Shown: piece after piece, positions 17,810 to 25,068 of the stretch
Layout: every line of letters starts with the position of its first letter
Numbering within the stretch: the first letter of the stretch is position 1
Source: Flavobacterium sp.
GTDB taxonomy: Bacteria > Bacteroidota > Bacteroidia > Flavobacteriales > Flavobacteriaceae
Assembly: GCA_020403245.1 (NCBI GenBank)
Contig: JADBYA010000009.1
Span: forward strand, 1-64,000
DNA: 64,000 nt
Reading direction: 5' to 3'
Made by a program: the position numbers and the translations under genes
The notes under the pieces: generated by a model
Told to the model about the DNA's origin: nothing
The model's database searches: none
The model's input: the letters and a program-made list of their open reading frames with translations, nothing else

Positions 17810-18326
17810 TCAATATAGCTATAAATTTAAATTTAAATTTCTGATAGTATTTTTTATAATACTATCTATAGCTGCATACAGGCGATCTTTTAGTAATTTG
17901 ATTTTATTGTATAAGGAAAACATTGTTCAAAGAGAAAAAAAAGCTTTAATGAATAATCAGACACCTAATATTAAAGCTTTGAGTACTCAAGTGGCCAGAC
18001 TAGACAAATTGATTGGGAAAGAAGGAATCGAAAAAGAAAAGATTCAACAGGAAATTATTGATTTTTCAGTAAAAAATAGCTCCGGAATTTCTATTAATGA
18101 TTTACAACCTATTCACAATTTTGTATATGATGATTATCAAGTTTATACTTATCAAGTTGATTTAACAGGTGGCTATAATGAATTACTGGACCTAACCTAT
18201 AAATTTGAAAAACAATTTGACTTTTCTAAAATAATAAGTCTTACGTTTTATACTGACAAAAAGAATTCGAAAAAAGAAATTTTACATTTAAAACTAATAT
18301 TCCAAAATTATGAAAATAATAAATAA
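17802..18326 (+). CDS. GspM/PilO-like inner-membrane protein
   Basis: A 174-residue protein with one N-terminal membrane helix (KFLIVFFIILSIAAYRRSF), a coiled coil (about residues 40-85) and a ferredoxin-like periplasmic domain (YQVYTYQVDLTGGYNELLDLTYKFEKQ) typical of PilO/GspM. It overlaps the previous gene by 8 nt and the next by 17 nt. It would dimerise with the GspL-like protein to form the periplasmic alignment complex. Confidence 0.7.
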   Translation: MFNQYSYKFKFKFLIVFFIILSIAAYRRSFSNLILLYKENIVQREKKALMNNQTPNIKALSTQVARLDKLIGKEGIEKEKIQQEIIDFSVKNSSGISINDLQPIHNFVYDDYQVYTYQVDLTGGYNELLDLTYKFEKQFDFSKIISLTFYTDKKNSKKEILHLKLIFQNYENNK

Positions 18327-19266
18327 CCTTATCCTTATGCTAGCTTTGATATCTTTATACTCCTGTGAAGATATTATAGAGAAAGATATTACCAATGATA
18401 CTGTGATGATTATATATCCCCAAAACAGTCAGGAAATCCAAAGCAATGTAGTAGATTTTCAATGGAATGAACTTGATGGTGCCAAAAAATACAGAGTGCA
18501 AGTTTATTCAGCCAATTCCAATATGGTTTTAGACTCGTTAGTCAGTCAAAATCATTTGAATTTCCCTCTGAATCAGGGCAGTTATCAATGGCGCGTAAGA
18601 GGTGAAAATTCTGCGTATTTTTCTAATTATACTTTTAACTATAGTTTTTCTGTTATTCAAACTAATGATTTAACTACTCAACAAGTTATCTTAAACAACC
18701 CTGCTGATAATTTTTATACTAATAATCAGGCAATAATTTTAAATTGGCAGAATTTAACTGCGGCTCAAAGTTATAATTTTGAGCTGATTAACGTTACAAA
18801 TGGAGAATCCATAGTAAATCAGCAATCGAATTTAACCTCTACATCACTTACCCTTAACAGTACTATTTTGGCCAGTGATGCCCAATACAGATGGAAGGTA
18901 AAAGGAATAAATAGTACCAGCCAAACTCCATTTTCTTTTCGAAATTTTTATTTAGACAGGAGTAATCCAAACACTCCTGTAAACACTTTACCCGAAGCTA
19001 ATACTATCCAAACCATCAATCAGCAAATTAATTTTATATGGTCAATGCCAGCAGACGTTGGAACTATCCAGTCAACCGTGTCGTATACTATTGAATTTTC
19101 TAATACAGTAAATTTCACTTCAATTCTTCAGTCTTCAAATTCTACATCAGCAAGTTTCCTACAGTCTTTTTCAACTGCAGGTGATTATTATTGGAGAGTT
19201 AAGGCAAAAGATCTGGCTGGTAATACAGGATTATATAGTATACCATTTAAGTTTACTTTAAATTAA
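18310..19266 (+). CDS. Lipoprotein with fibronectin-III-like repeats
   Basis: This 318-residue protein has a lipoprotein signal MKIINNLILMLALISLYSC (lipobox Cys at residue 19) and three Ig/FnIII-like modules of about 95 residues. Each has a W-x-x-x-x-A..Y..Q/E..V pattern (FQWNELDGAKKYRVQVYS, LNWQNLTAAQSYNFEL, FIWSMPADVG) and ends in YQWRVRG, YRWKVKG or YYWRVKA. It is embedded in the secretion operon with overlapping genes on one side, so it probably works with the secretin, perhaps as a pilotin-like or surface-exposed scaffold. This role is inferred. Confidence 0.75.
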   Translation: MKIINNLILMLALISLYSCEDIIEKDITNDTVMIIYPQNSQEIQSNVVDFQWNELDGAKKYRVQVYSANSNMVLDSLVSQNHLNFPLNQGSYQWRVRGENSAYFSNYTFNYSFSVIQTNDLTTQQVILNNPADNFYTNNQAIILNWQNLTAAQSYNFELINVTNGESIVNQQSNLTSTSLTLNSTILASDAQYRWKVKGINSTSQTPFSFRNFYLDRSNPNTPVNTLPEANTIQTINQQINFIWSMPADVGTIQSTVSYTIEFSNTVNFTSILQSSNSTSASFLQSFSTAGDYYWRVKAKDLAGNTGLYSIPFKFTLN

Positions 19267-19274
19267 TATTAATT

Positions 19275-19769
19275 TTGAAAAAGAAATTAAACATAGTTTT
19301 ATTGATTTTGGTCATGTGTTTGTGGGGTACCGTGATTTATAAATATGTTAATCAATATTTTATTAAAAATGAGCCATTTAACTTTAAAACTAAGTCTAAT
19401 TATACTTTTAAAAATGAAATTTTGAAGAAGGACACCTTTAATTTGGAAAAGATTGACAGAGATCCCTTTTTAGGAAACATGACAACACTATTTAAAGATA
19501 TAAATACCACATCACACAAAAAAAATTCAAGAAAACAATTAAATATTGAACCTCAAAAAGTTGCCAAAAAGATATTCCCAAATATAATTTATTACGGATA
19601 CATCAAAGCTACTGATAAATCACAAGAGACTATACTTTTGTTTATAGATGGTAAGTTTTCAAGATTAAATTTAAATGAAGATAAGGATGGATTAAAGATA
19701 ATATCATTAAAAAAAGACTCAATAAGGGTTTTCTTTAATAAAGAGCTTAGATGGTTTAAAAAAAAATAA
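19275..19769 (+). CDS. GspC/PilP-like periplasmic adaptor
   Basis: This 164-residue protein starts at a TTG. It has one N-terminal membrane helix (NIVLLILVMCLWGTVIYKYV), an extended linker with the RDPF motif (IDRDPFLGNM) seen in PilP/GspC proteins, and a small beta domain (IIYYGYIKATDKSQETILLFI...LKIISLKKDSIRVFF) matching the homology-region fold that contacts the secretin N0 domain. It closes the operon; no clear terminator follows within the next 100 bp. Confidence 0.72.
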   Translation: MKKKLNIVLLILVMCLWGTVIYKYVNQYFIKNEPFNFKTKSNYTFKNEILKKDTFNLEKIDRDPFLGNMTTLFKDINTTSHKKNSRKQLNIEPQKVAKKIFPNIIYYGYIKATDKSQETILLFIDGKFSRLNLNEDKDGLKIISLKKDSIRVFFNKELRWFKKK

Positions 19770-19818
19770 ATACTTCATTCTAATATCTAGAGCCATGTAA
19801 TTTATTATTTTAAATCTA

Positions 19819-19849
19819 TTGATAGTGTTTTTTGTTAAAATTAACTTTG
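19819..19849 (+). promoter_or_regulatory. Bacteroidota-type promoter upstream of rteC
   Basis: TTG at 19819-19821, 20 bp, then TAACTTTG at 19842-19849, a full match to the TAnnTTTG -7 box with good spacing. It lies about 150 bp before the rteC start, leaving a long AT-rich leader. Nothing else coding is visible between 19770 and 20002. Confidence 0.55.
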
Positions 19850-20002
19850 TAAAATAAATTACAGAATAATTTATATGCTTCATTTATAAGATATATGGTT
19901 CTTATACTATTGTTGATTGATTTTTTTTGTAATCTTTTATTTAATCATATACAATTTTTAATTCAATTCTACGTTAGTAGTTTAACTCTAAATTCATTTT
20001 AA

Positions 20003-20851
20003 TTGGACTCTAGAATTAATCAACTACTAATTGATTTAAAACAACAACTTCTATTCCTAGACACCCAAACAAGAGACATCTTACCGTGCTGTGAGAAAGG
20101 CATTCTAATCTGTATTAAAGCTATAAATGAACTAAAAGAAATAGTAAGCAATACTGATTTTGCATCAGATGAGGACGAAATTTATTTTTTTAAAGTAATA
20201 AAACCCGAATTTATTTCTAAACTAATTTACTACAATAGCATATATAAGTTTGAATCTAAGAAACCTCGCGGAGGCAATAAGGAAGTCAAGAAGTATATCC
20301 AAAATGAATTAGAGAAACTAAAAAGATATTTTGTAAACAACAATGATTTTTACAAGTATTATAGTAGAAAGAACACCTCATTAGATAAAAAATATTTTAT
20401 TAGAGGTAATTTCGATATAAAACTTGACGTCGACAGTTACTTTTTTGAAACAGATCATTCTTTTGCTACATCTCATGATTTTAAAGTTGCAAAAATTCTG
20501 GCTCATGATTTGGTTGAAGTTTATTTAGAAAACAAGTTAAAAGTAATCAACAGCAAATCTGGAAATGAAAACTCACAACGCGAACCAAATGCAAAATTAA
20601 CTTGGACGGCTCCAAAAGTAGCTTTAATTGAACTTATTTACGCTTTACAAACTGAAGGTGTTTTTAATAATGGCACTGCAGATGTAAAGGATTTAACGGA
20701 GCATTTCGAGAAAAATTTCAATATCGATTTAGGACAATACCGTAGAACATTCCTCGAAATACGTGCTAGAAAGACCGATAGACCAAGATTTATTCAATCG
20801 CTAAAAGAAGGTTTAGAAAAAAGAATGGACAATTCAGACGAAGCAAATTAA
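20003..20851 (+). CDS. rteC: RteC-family mobile-element regulator
   Basis: This 282-residue protein has the RteC-domain layout: an N-terminal helical region (CCEKGILICIKAINELKEIV), a central basic stretch with YYSRKNTSLDKKYFIRG, and the C-terminal winged-helix-like part TWTAPKVALIELIYALQTEGVFNNGTADVKDL...FNIDLGQYRRTFLEIRARK, the most conserved part of the family. In CTnDOT-type elements RteC activates excision genes. The start is TTG. It heads a set of mobile-element genes, though no integrase or conjugation gene is visible in the window. Confidence 0.85.
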   Translation: MDSRINQLLIDLKQQLLFLDTQTRDILPCCEKGILICIKAINELKEIVSNTDFASDEDEIYFFKVIKPEFISKLIYYNSIYKFESKKPRGGNKEVKKYIQNELEKLKRYFVNNNDFYKYYSRKNTSLDKKYFIRGNFDIKLDVDSYFFETDHSFATSHDFKVAKILAHDLVEVYLENKLKVINSKSGNENSQREPNAKLTWTAPKVALIELIYALQTEGVFNNGTADVKDLTEHFEKNFNIDLGQYRRTFLEIRARKTDRPRFIQSLKEGLEKRMDNSDEAN

Positions 20852-20881
20852 ACGTCTTTTGCCATTTTTTAAATAAAATCG

Positions 20882-20906
20882 TTCACAACGCGAACCCCGT
20901 TGTGAA
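20882..20906. repeat. Inverted repeat upstream of the excisionase-like gene
   Basis: TTCACAACG and CGTTGTGAA form a perfect 9-bp inverted repeat around a 7-nt centre, 55 bp upstream of the HTH gene. The half-sequence TCACAACGCGAACC also occurs inside rteC (around 20573). It could be an RteC or HTH operator, or a weak terminator for rteC. Confidence 0.45.
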
Positions 20907-20960
20907 TTAAAACCATTCAATCGTTACAATTTTGTACCATAACAATCTAAAACATACGTT

Positions 20961-21299
20961 ATGGCAATTGAAACCGACAGGTTCGCGAACTCCGCTGACA
21001 AAAATCGAATGTATCGTGAGCAAATTATTACTCGCGAGGACTTAAACGAATTCAGAAGTCTTCTTTTGAACGATTTAAAAGAAATCTTTCAATCCAATCC
21101 GCAACAAACAAAACAGTGGCTCAAATCAAATGAAGTCCGTAAACTGTTAAACATTTCTCCTGGTACTTTACAAAACCTACGCATCAACGGTACACTAACT
21201 TATACAAAAATAGGCGGCATCATGTATTATGACAATTCAGATATTGATAAGTTATTAAACGGAAATAAAGTAAACGCTTTACCTACTCTCTTTAAGTAG
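20961..21299 (+). CDS. Excisionase-type helix-turn-helix DNA-binding protein
   Basis: A 112-residue protein with a MerR-like HTH_17 domain at the C terminus: QWLKSNEVRKLLNISPGTLQNLRINGTLTYTKIGGIMYYDNSDIDKLL. The N-terminal half is helical (TREDLNEFRSLLLNDLKEIF). Such proteins accompany RteC and replication genes in Bacteroidota integrative elements and act as excisionases or regulators. Confidence 0.82.
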   Translation: MAIETDRFANSADKNRMYREQIITREDLNEFRSLLLNDLKEIFQSNPQQTKQWLKSNEVRKLLNISPGTLQNLRINGTLTYTKIGGIMYYDNSDIDKLLNGNKVNALPTLFK

Positions 21300-21392
21300 A
21301 ATACCATTTTTGTCATACCGAGCTTGCTTGCACTGAACTTGTCCAAGTGTCGAGGTTTCTCATAATCTAAATCAAAGTCTTAATAATATTTC

Positions 21393-21416
21393 TGTCATCC
21401 TGAGCCTGTCGAAGGG
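21393..21416. repeat. Dispersed repeat (TGTCATCCTGAGCxTGTCGAAGG family)
   Basis: This copy carries TGTCATCCTGAGCCTGTC followed by GAAGGG. Related copies in this window lie at 23181-23203, 31195-31213, 31536-31554 and (reverse strand) 49619-49643. The preceding TGTCATACCGAGCTTGC... at 21310 is a degenerate relative. It is a common flavobacterial intergenic repeat; here it separates the excisionase and replication genes. Confidence 0.75.
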
Positions 21417-21453
21417 CTCCAATCTTAATACTCCAATCTTAATACTCCCAATC

Positions 21454-22377
21454 ATGAACTACATAAAACACCTAACTGGCTTCTTCGAAAAAGTAGCAAT
21501 AGACAAAACGCTAAATCCAACACACGTTAGTTTGTATATCGCATTATTCCAGTTCTGGAACTGTAACCGTTTCAAAAATCCAATAAGCATAAGTCGAGAT
21601 GAGATAATGCGGATAAGTAAAATCAGTTCCAAAGCTACCTATCATAAATGTCTGAAGAACTTGCATAGTTTAGGTTACATCAACTACCAACCATCATACA
21701 ATCCGTTTAAAGGAAGTCACGTCATTTTATTCAACTTTTCAGATGATTTAAAACCGCTACCAAAATCCGAAAGAAAACCAAAAAATGAACTTCTTTTTGA
21801 ACGGGTCAATGAACAAGCGTTGAACAAGTCGTGTACTAGTAGTGAGACTGGTACTGAACAAGCAGTAGTACCTTCTATAAACTATATAAACAATACAAAC
21901 ATTTTAAACAAAAAAAACGTTTCAAACTTGGAAAAGAACACAAAAAATGTCATTGCGAAGAATGAAGCAATCTCTGATAATGAGTTTTTAAAAAACGAAA
22001 CTGAAAAAGAGAAAGAAAAAAAGTTGCGCGAAAAAAAGAAATCCGTCTCGGATTCACCGACTCCAATTGAAAGTAATTATAAAACGGGAGGTAAAGAGTT
22101 TCTTGTCACTTCGAGCGCAGTCGAGAAGCCAAATATCGAAAATGTCAAAGCCTATTTCCAAGAAAATAACTTTCCGGAACAAGAAGCTCAAAAATTCTTC
22201 AACTACTTCAAAAGTGTCGGTTGGTTAGTTGGTGGCAAAACCCCAATGGTCGATTGGCATGCAGCAGCACAAAATTGGATGATTAACGCACCAAAATTTA
22301 TCTCAAATGCAGAACAACCCAACAGAGCAAAACAACTCAACACAGCAACCGATAAAAACTATGCTGAACCTCTATAA
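21454..22377 (+). CDS. Replication-type protein of mobile elements (winged helix plus DnaD-like tail)
   Basis: A 307-residue protein. Residues 1-95 form a winged-helix module (LNPTHVSLYIALFQFWN, ISRDEIMRISKISSKATYHKCLKNLHSLGYI) typical of phage and plasmid replication initiators. The C-terminal ENVKAYFQENNFPEQEAQKFFNYF...GWLVGGKTPMVDWHAAAQNWM is a DnaD/phage-replication-like tail. Between them is a long low-complexity linker. The linker is partly made of dispersed repeats translated in frame: NVIAKNEAIS (21949-21974) and VTSSAVEK (22105-22128). The neighbouring DnaC-like ATPase gene supports a helicase-loading role. Confidence 0.72.
   Translation: MNYIKHLTGFFEKVAIDKTLNPTHVSLYIALFQFWNCNRFKNPISISRDEIMRISKISSKATYHKCLKNLHSLGYINYQPSYNPFKGSHVILFNFSDDLKPLPKSERKPKNELLFERVNEQALNKSCTSSETGTEQAVVPSINYINNTNILNKKNVSNLEKNTKNVIAKNEAISDNEFLKNETEKEKEKKLREKKKSVSDSPTPIESNYKTGGKEFLVTSSAVEKPNIENVKAYFQENNFPEQEAQKFFNYFKSVGWLVGGKTPMVDWHAAAQNWMINAPKFISNAEQPNRAKQLNTATDKNYAEPL
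21949..21974 (+). repeat. Dispersed repeat inside a coding linker (GTCATTGCGAAG... type)
   Basis: GTCATTGCGAAGAATGAAG followed by CAATCTC is the known bacterial intergenic repeat normally read as GTCATTGCGAGGAACGAAG. It is translated here as VIAKNEAIS in the linker of the replication-type protein. Confidence 0.6.
22105..22128 (+). repeat. Dispersed repeat inside a coding linker (GTCACTTCGAGCGCAGTCG type)
   Basis: GTCACTTCGAGCGCAGTCG plus AGAAG is a flavobacterial intergenic repeat. It is read in frame as VTSSAVEK within the same linker of the replication-type protein. Confidence 0.65.
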
Positions 22378-22395
22378 CTACAAACGTGCTCAAAG

Positions 22396-22428
22396 TCCCT
22401 CTCCTTTGGAGAGGGATTTAGGGTGAGG
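22396..22428 (+). repeat. Palindromic dispersed repeat, same family as inside leuS
   Basis: CCCTCTCCTTTGGAGAGGG followed by ATTTAGGGTGAGG. The same sequence (with GCTGGGGTGAGG) occurs twice in frame inside leuS at 51112-51142 and 51148-51178. Here it is intergenic, and a second repeat type (AATCTGTGTAATCCGTG) follows at about 22430-22500. Confidence 0.85.
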
Positions 22429-22534
22429 AAAATCTGTGTAAATCTGTTCACACGAGACCAAAGGTCGAACTGACGAAGTAATCTGTGTAATCCGTGTTCC
22501 AAAAACTTCGCTTTAGCGAACAAAAAGCAACCAA

Positions 22535-23158
22535 ATGAATGAAAATGTAAAATCCCACTACAGCTATTCCGAAGTAATCAATTGGCTCGAAGCAAAAGGA
22601 GTTGAACTATATGGCAAGAAGTTCAAAATCTTAGAAACTGACCATGAAATAATATACAAATTAATAGCCTACTTTTTAAAAGATGAACAAGCTTGTTATC
22701 AATTCAACATCGATTTAGAAAAAGGCATACTATTAACCGGACCAATCGGCTGCGGTAAAACCTCATTAATAAACTTAATGAAATACCTAACAGCAACAGA
22801 ACACAAATTTTTCATAAAACCATGTCGAGATATCAGCTTTGAATTCATCCAGGACGGCTATCAAATAATCCACAAATACAGCATCGGTAAACTTTACCAA
22901 TCCGAACCAAGGACCTATTGCTTTGATGATTTAGGAACTGAAAATAATTTAAAATACTTCGGTAACGAATGCAATGTCATGGCAGAAATCCTATTAAGCA
23001 GATATGATCTATTCATTTCCAAAAAACTCCAAACCCACATCACCACAAACCTATCCGCCACAGAAATAGAAACCCACTACGGAAATCGAGTGAGAAGCCG
23101 TTTACGTGAGATGGTCAATTTAATAGCATTTGAAAAAACAGTATTAGACAAGAGATAA
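22535..23158 (+). CDS. DnaC/IstB-like AAA+ ATPase
   Basis: A 207-residue P-loop ATPase with Walker A LLTGPIGCGKTSLIN (about residues 68-81), Walker B YCFDDLGTEN, sensor-like THITTNLSATEIE and the arginine-finger-type motif YGNRVRSRLREM. This set matches helicase loaders of the DnaC/DnaI type. It follows the replication-type protein, so together they probably initiate replication of the integrated element. Confidence 0.8.
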   Translation: MNENVKSHYSYSEVINWLEAKGVELYGKKFKILETDHEIIYKLIAYFLKDEQACYQFNIDLEKGILLTGPIGCGKTSLINLMKYLTATEHKFFIKPCRDISFEFIQDGYQIIHKYSIGKLYQSEPRTYCFDDLGTENNLKYFGNECNVMAEILLSRYDLFISKKLQTHITTNLSATEIETHYGNRVRSRLREMVNLIAFEKTVLDKR

Positions 23159-23180
23159 TAAAGCTTTGCGAACTTCGCGC

Positions 23181-23203
23181 TGTCATCCTGAGCTTGTCGA
23201 AGG
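23181..23203. repeat. Dispersed repeat (TGTCATCCTGAGCTTGTCG)
   Basis: Copy of TGTCATCCTGAGCTTGTCG plus AAGG in the gap between the ATPase gene and the next gene; further short repeats (AATCCGCGTT twice) follow at 23252-23292. Confidence 0.75.
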
Positions 23204-23307
23204 ACTTTGTGCTCTTTGCGGCTAAAAAAGAAAAAATAAAATCAGTTTAAATCCGCGTTTCGCCTTGGCGAATCCGTTTAATCCGCGTTCCAATAACAAG
23301 AAACAAC

Positions 23308-23928
23308 ATGAAAACTACAACCAACTTCTGGAACTACTTCCAACAAAACAACTTCGTTTTCCTACTCCTAAACGAAATCCCAAAAGACGAACTAAAAACC
23401 CATTTCGACAACCTAATCGAAATACTACATCAATACAACAAAGACCTAGACCTCATCATTAAAAACAAAAAAAACGGTGCAGAGTTAATCATCACCGCAA
23501 ACGGAAATCCATATCTTTTCAAAGAAGTAGAATTACTAGTTCATCATGCACCAGTTGTAGAGCGTTGGAAAATAACCGCATTCCTTCAACCCGAAACCAA
23601 CCTATCTAAATATGAAAACGGCACAGACAAACCACTAGAATATTACGGCATCACTTTACGAATAAGCGAAATGTATTTCATTCCATTAGAAAACCCAAAC
23701 AAACCAACCGATTTAGGTATAAAAGTGTTACTCAAAAACTACATCGTCCACAAAGACAACCCAAGACTTCAAGAAGCAGTTTACGTTCACATTGAGCACT
23801 TAATCGGAGAAAAATATTTTGCTAATGATATTGCATTTATTGAAATTGGGCAATTAGAAGGAGACGATGAAAACCAAATCGATCTGTATAATCTAAAATC
23901 ATACATTGATATTTATTTGGAAAATTAA
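23308..23928 (+). CDS. Hypothetical protein of the mobile region
   Basis: A 206-residue soluble alpha/beta protein that I do not recognise. It has an N-terminal helical hairpin (FDNLIEILHQYNKDLDLIIKN), then strands around GAELIITANGNPYLFKEVE and WKITAFLQPETN. It ends in VHIEHLIGEKYFANDIAFIEIGQLEG. No signal peptide or membrane segment. It is codirectional with the replication genes, and its stop is immediately followed by the first of two operator-like repeats (23930). Confidence 0.6.
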   Translation: MKTTTNFWNYFQQNNFVFLLLNEIPKDELKTHFDNLIEILHQYNKDLDLIIKNKKNGAELIITANGNPYLFKEVELLVHHAPVVERWKITAFLQPETNLSKYENGTDKPLEYYGITLRISEMYFIPLENPNKPTDLGIKVLLKNYIVHKDNPRLQEAVYVHIEHLIGEKYFANDIAFIEIGQLEGDDENQIDLYNLKSYIDIYLEN

Positions 23929-23929
23929 G

Positions 23930-23959
23930 TTTCGGCAATAAATCCAATGTACTGCCAAA
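23930..23959. promoter_or_regulatory. Operator-like 30-bp element, copy 1
   Basis: TTTCGGCAATAAA, 7 bp, TACTGCCAAA. The two ends are imperfect inverted repeats (TTTCGGCAATA versus TTTGGCAGTA on the other strand). An identical arrangement with the same 30-bp length recurs at 24162-24191. The 200-bp interval between them holds no convincing gene. Confidence 0.5.
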
Positions 23960-24161
23960 GATTAACAAATATTCCGTTTGCGAAACGCTACACAATCTGT
24001 AGTAAATCGCAAATGAAATATAAAAAATGATGTTTCGTAGTAAATTAATCAGGTTCATGCTGACAAAACAACTATAAATGATAATATTTTGTATAGCATA
24101 ACGCAATACGAAATATTTGTCCCAATTATTTACCAAATTTGGGATAAAAAAACAAATTAAC

Positions 24162-24191
24162 TTTCGGCAATAAAACTATTTTACTGCCAAA
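24162..24191. promoter_or_regulatory. Operator-like 30-bp element, copy 2
   Basis: Same architecture as 23930-23959 (TTTCGGCAATAAA ... TACTGCCAAA). It sits 25 bp upstream of a TACCTTTA box at 24216-24223, near the -33 position of the AbiEi-like gene starting at 24242, so it could be that protein's autoregulatory operator. Confidence 0.5.
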
Positions 24192-24241
24192 ACTTAATTT
24201 ATAAAATAAAAGCAGTACCTTTAACAAAATTTAAAGCGAAA

Positions 24242-24982
24242 GTGACAAAAACGATAGAAAATACAATTCCGAGTTACTTCAAATCTATAAACCAAATTTC
24301 TAGAGAAAAACTAGGTAACTTAATTAAAGAAGACTTTCCGGGACTTTCGGAAGGCACCATTACCGTGTACCTATCTAAACTGAAAAAAGCCGGAATAATC
24401 AATAATCCGGAAAGAGGCGTTTATTCCATTACTGACAAACAAATCTTCAATCCAGAAATAAGCCAAAACTTAAAAAAGCTTTACAATAAAATCCACAAAG
24501 ACTTTCCATTTATTGATGTGTGTGTATGGAATACCAAATGGTTAAACGACTTAATGCGACACCAACCATTTAAAAACTACACCATCATAGAAGTTGAAAA
24601 GGAAGCAGAAGAACAAATATTTAATGCTATAACCGAAGGAAATAAAAACGTCTATTTCAACCCAAATGAAGAAATATTAGAACGCTATATAAGTTCAAAT
24701 ATAGAAGAAGTTACAATCATTAAAAATTTAGTAACAGAAGCACCAACTAGTAAAAACAATAAAATTAAAATTCCAACACTCGAAAAAATATTGGTAGACA
24801 TAATTATCGACAAAGAGCTTTTTGAGGCCCAACAAGGAGAACTCGATTTCATATACCAATCCGCTTTCAAAAAATACGCAATAAACACGGCAAAAATGAA
24901 ACGGTATGCCATAAGACGAAATAAAAAATGTGAAATAGAAAAGTTATTAATTCAAAACAAATTTAAAATCCAACAAATTTAA
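24242..24982 (+). CDS. AbiEi-like winged-helix protein (DUF6577-like)
   Basis: A 246-residue protein starting at GTG. Residues 1-65 are a winged helix (REKLGNLIKEDFPGLSEGTITVYLSKLKKAGIINNPERGVYSI) as in AbiEi antitoxins of type IV toxin-antitoxin systems. The middle (DVCVWNTKWLNDLMRHQPFKNYTIIEVEKEAEEQIFNAI) matches the AbiEi C-terminal fold, and I think this corresponds to DUF6577. No AbiEii nucleotidyltransferase partner follows; instead a cytosine methyltransferase starts 86 bp downstream. AbiEi proteins bind inverted repeats in their own promoter, in line with the paired elements upstream. It may be an orphan regulator or a part of the neighbouring defence operon. Confidence 0.62.
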   Translation: MTKTIENTIPSYFKSINQISREKLGNLIKEDFPGLSEGTITVYLSKLKKAGIINNPERGVYSITDKQIFNPEISQNLKKLYNKIHKDFPFIDVCVWNTKWLNDLMRHQPFKNYTIIEVEKEAEEQIFNAITEGNKNVYFNPNEEILERYISSNIEEVTIIKNLVTEAPTSKNNKIKIPTLEKILVDIIIDKELFEAQQGELDFIYQSAFKKYAINTAKMKRYAIRRNKKCEIEKLLIQNKFKIQQI

Positions 24983-25016
24983 AACAAAAGGGATCATGCT
25001 AAAAGTCAATTATAAG

Positions 25017-25043
25017 TTGATAAGATTTATTTGTTTATTTTTG
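25017..25043 (+). promoter_or_regulatory. Candidate promoter of the methyltransferase operon
   Basis: TTG at 25017, 16 bp, TATTTTTG at 25036-25043 (full TAnnTTTG match), 25 bp before the methyltransferase ATG. The spacing is slightly short for the Bacteroidota consensus. Confidence 0.45.
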
Positions 25044-25068
25044 AAAAATTTTAAGTTTATAAATAGTT

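Noticed and set aside
1..19769. Functional link between the Rhs tips and the adjacent secretion operon
   Set aside because: They are divergently oriented, share no regulatory sequence, and Rhs proteins are not known substrates of T2SS-like systems; adjacency alone is not evidence.
22535..23158. IstB of an insertion sequence
   Set aside because: No IstA-type transposase or terminal inverted repeats are nearby; the neighbour is a replication-type protein, so helicase loader fits better.
23837..24136. 99-residue minus-strand frame
   Set aside because: It overlaps the end of the 23308 gene antisense and both operator elements; no protein-like pattern.
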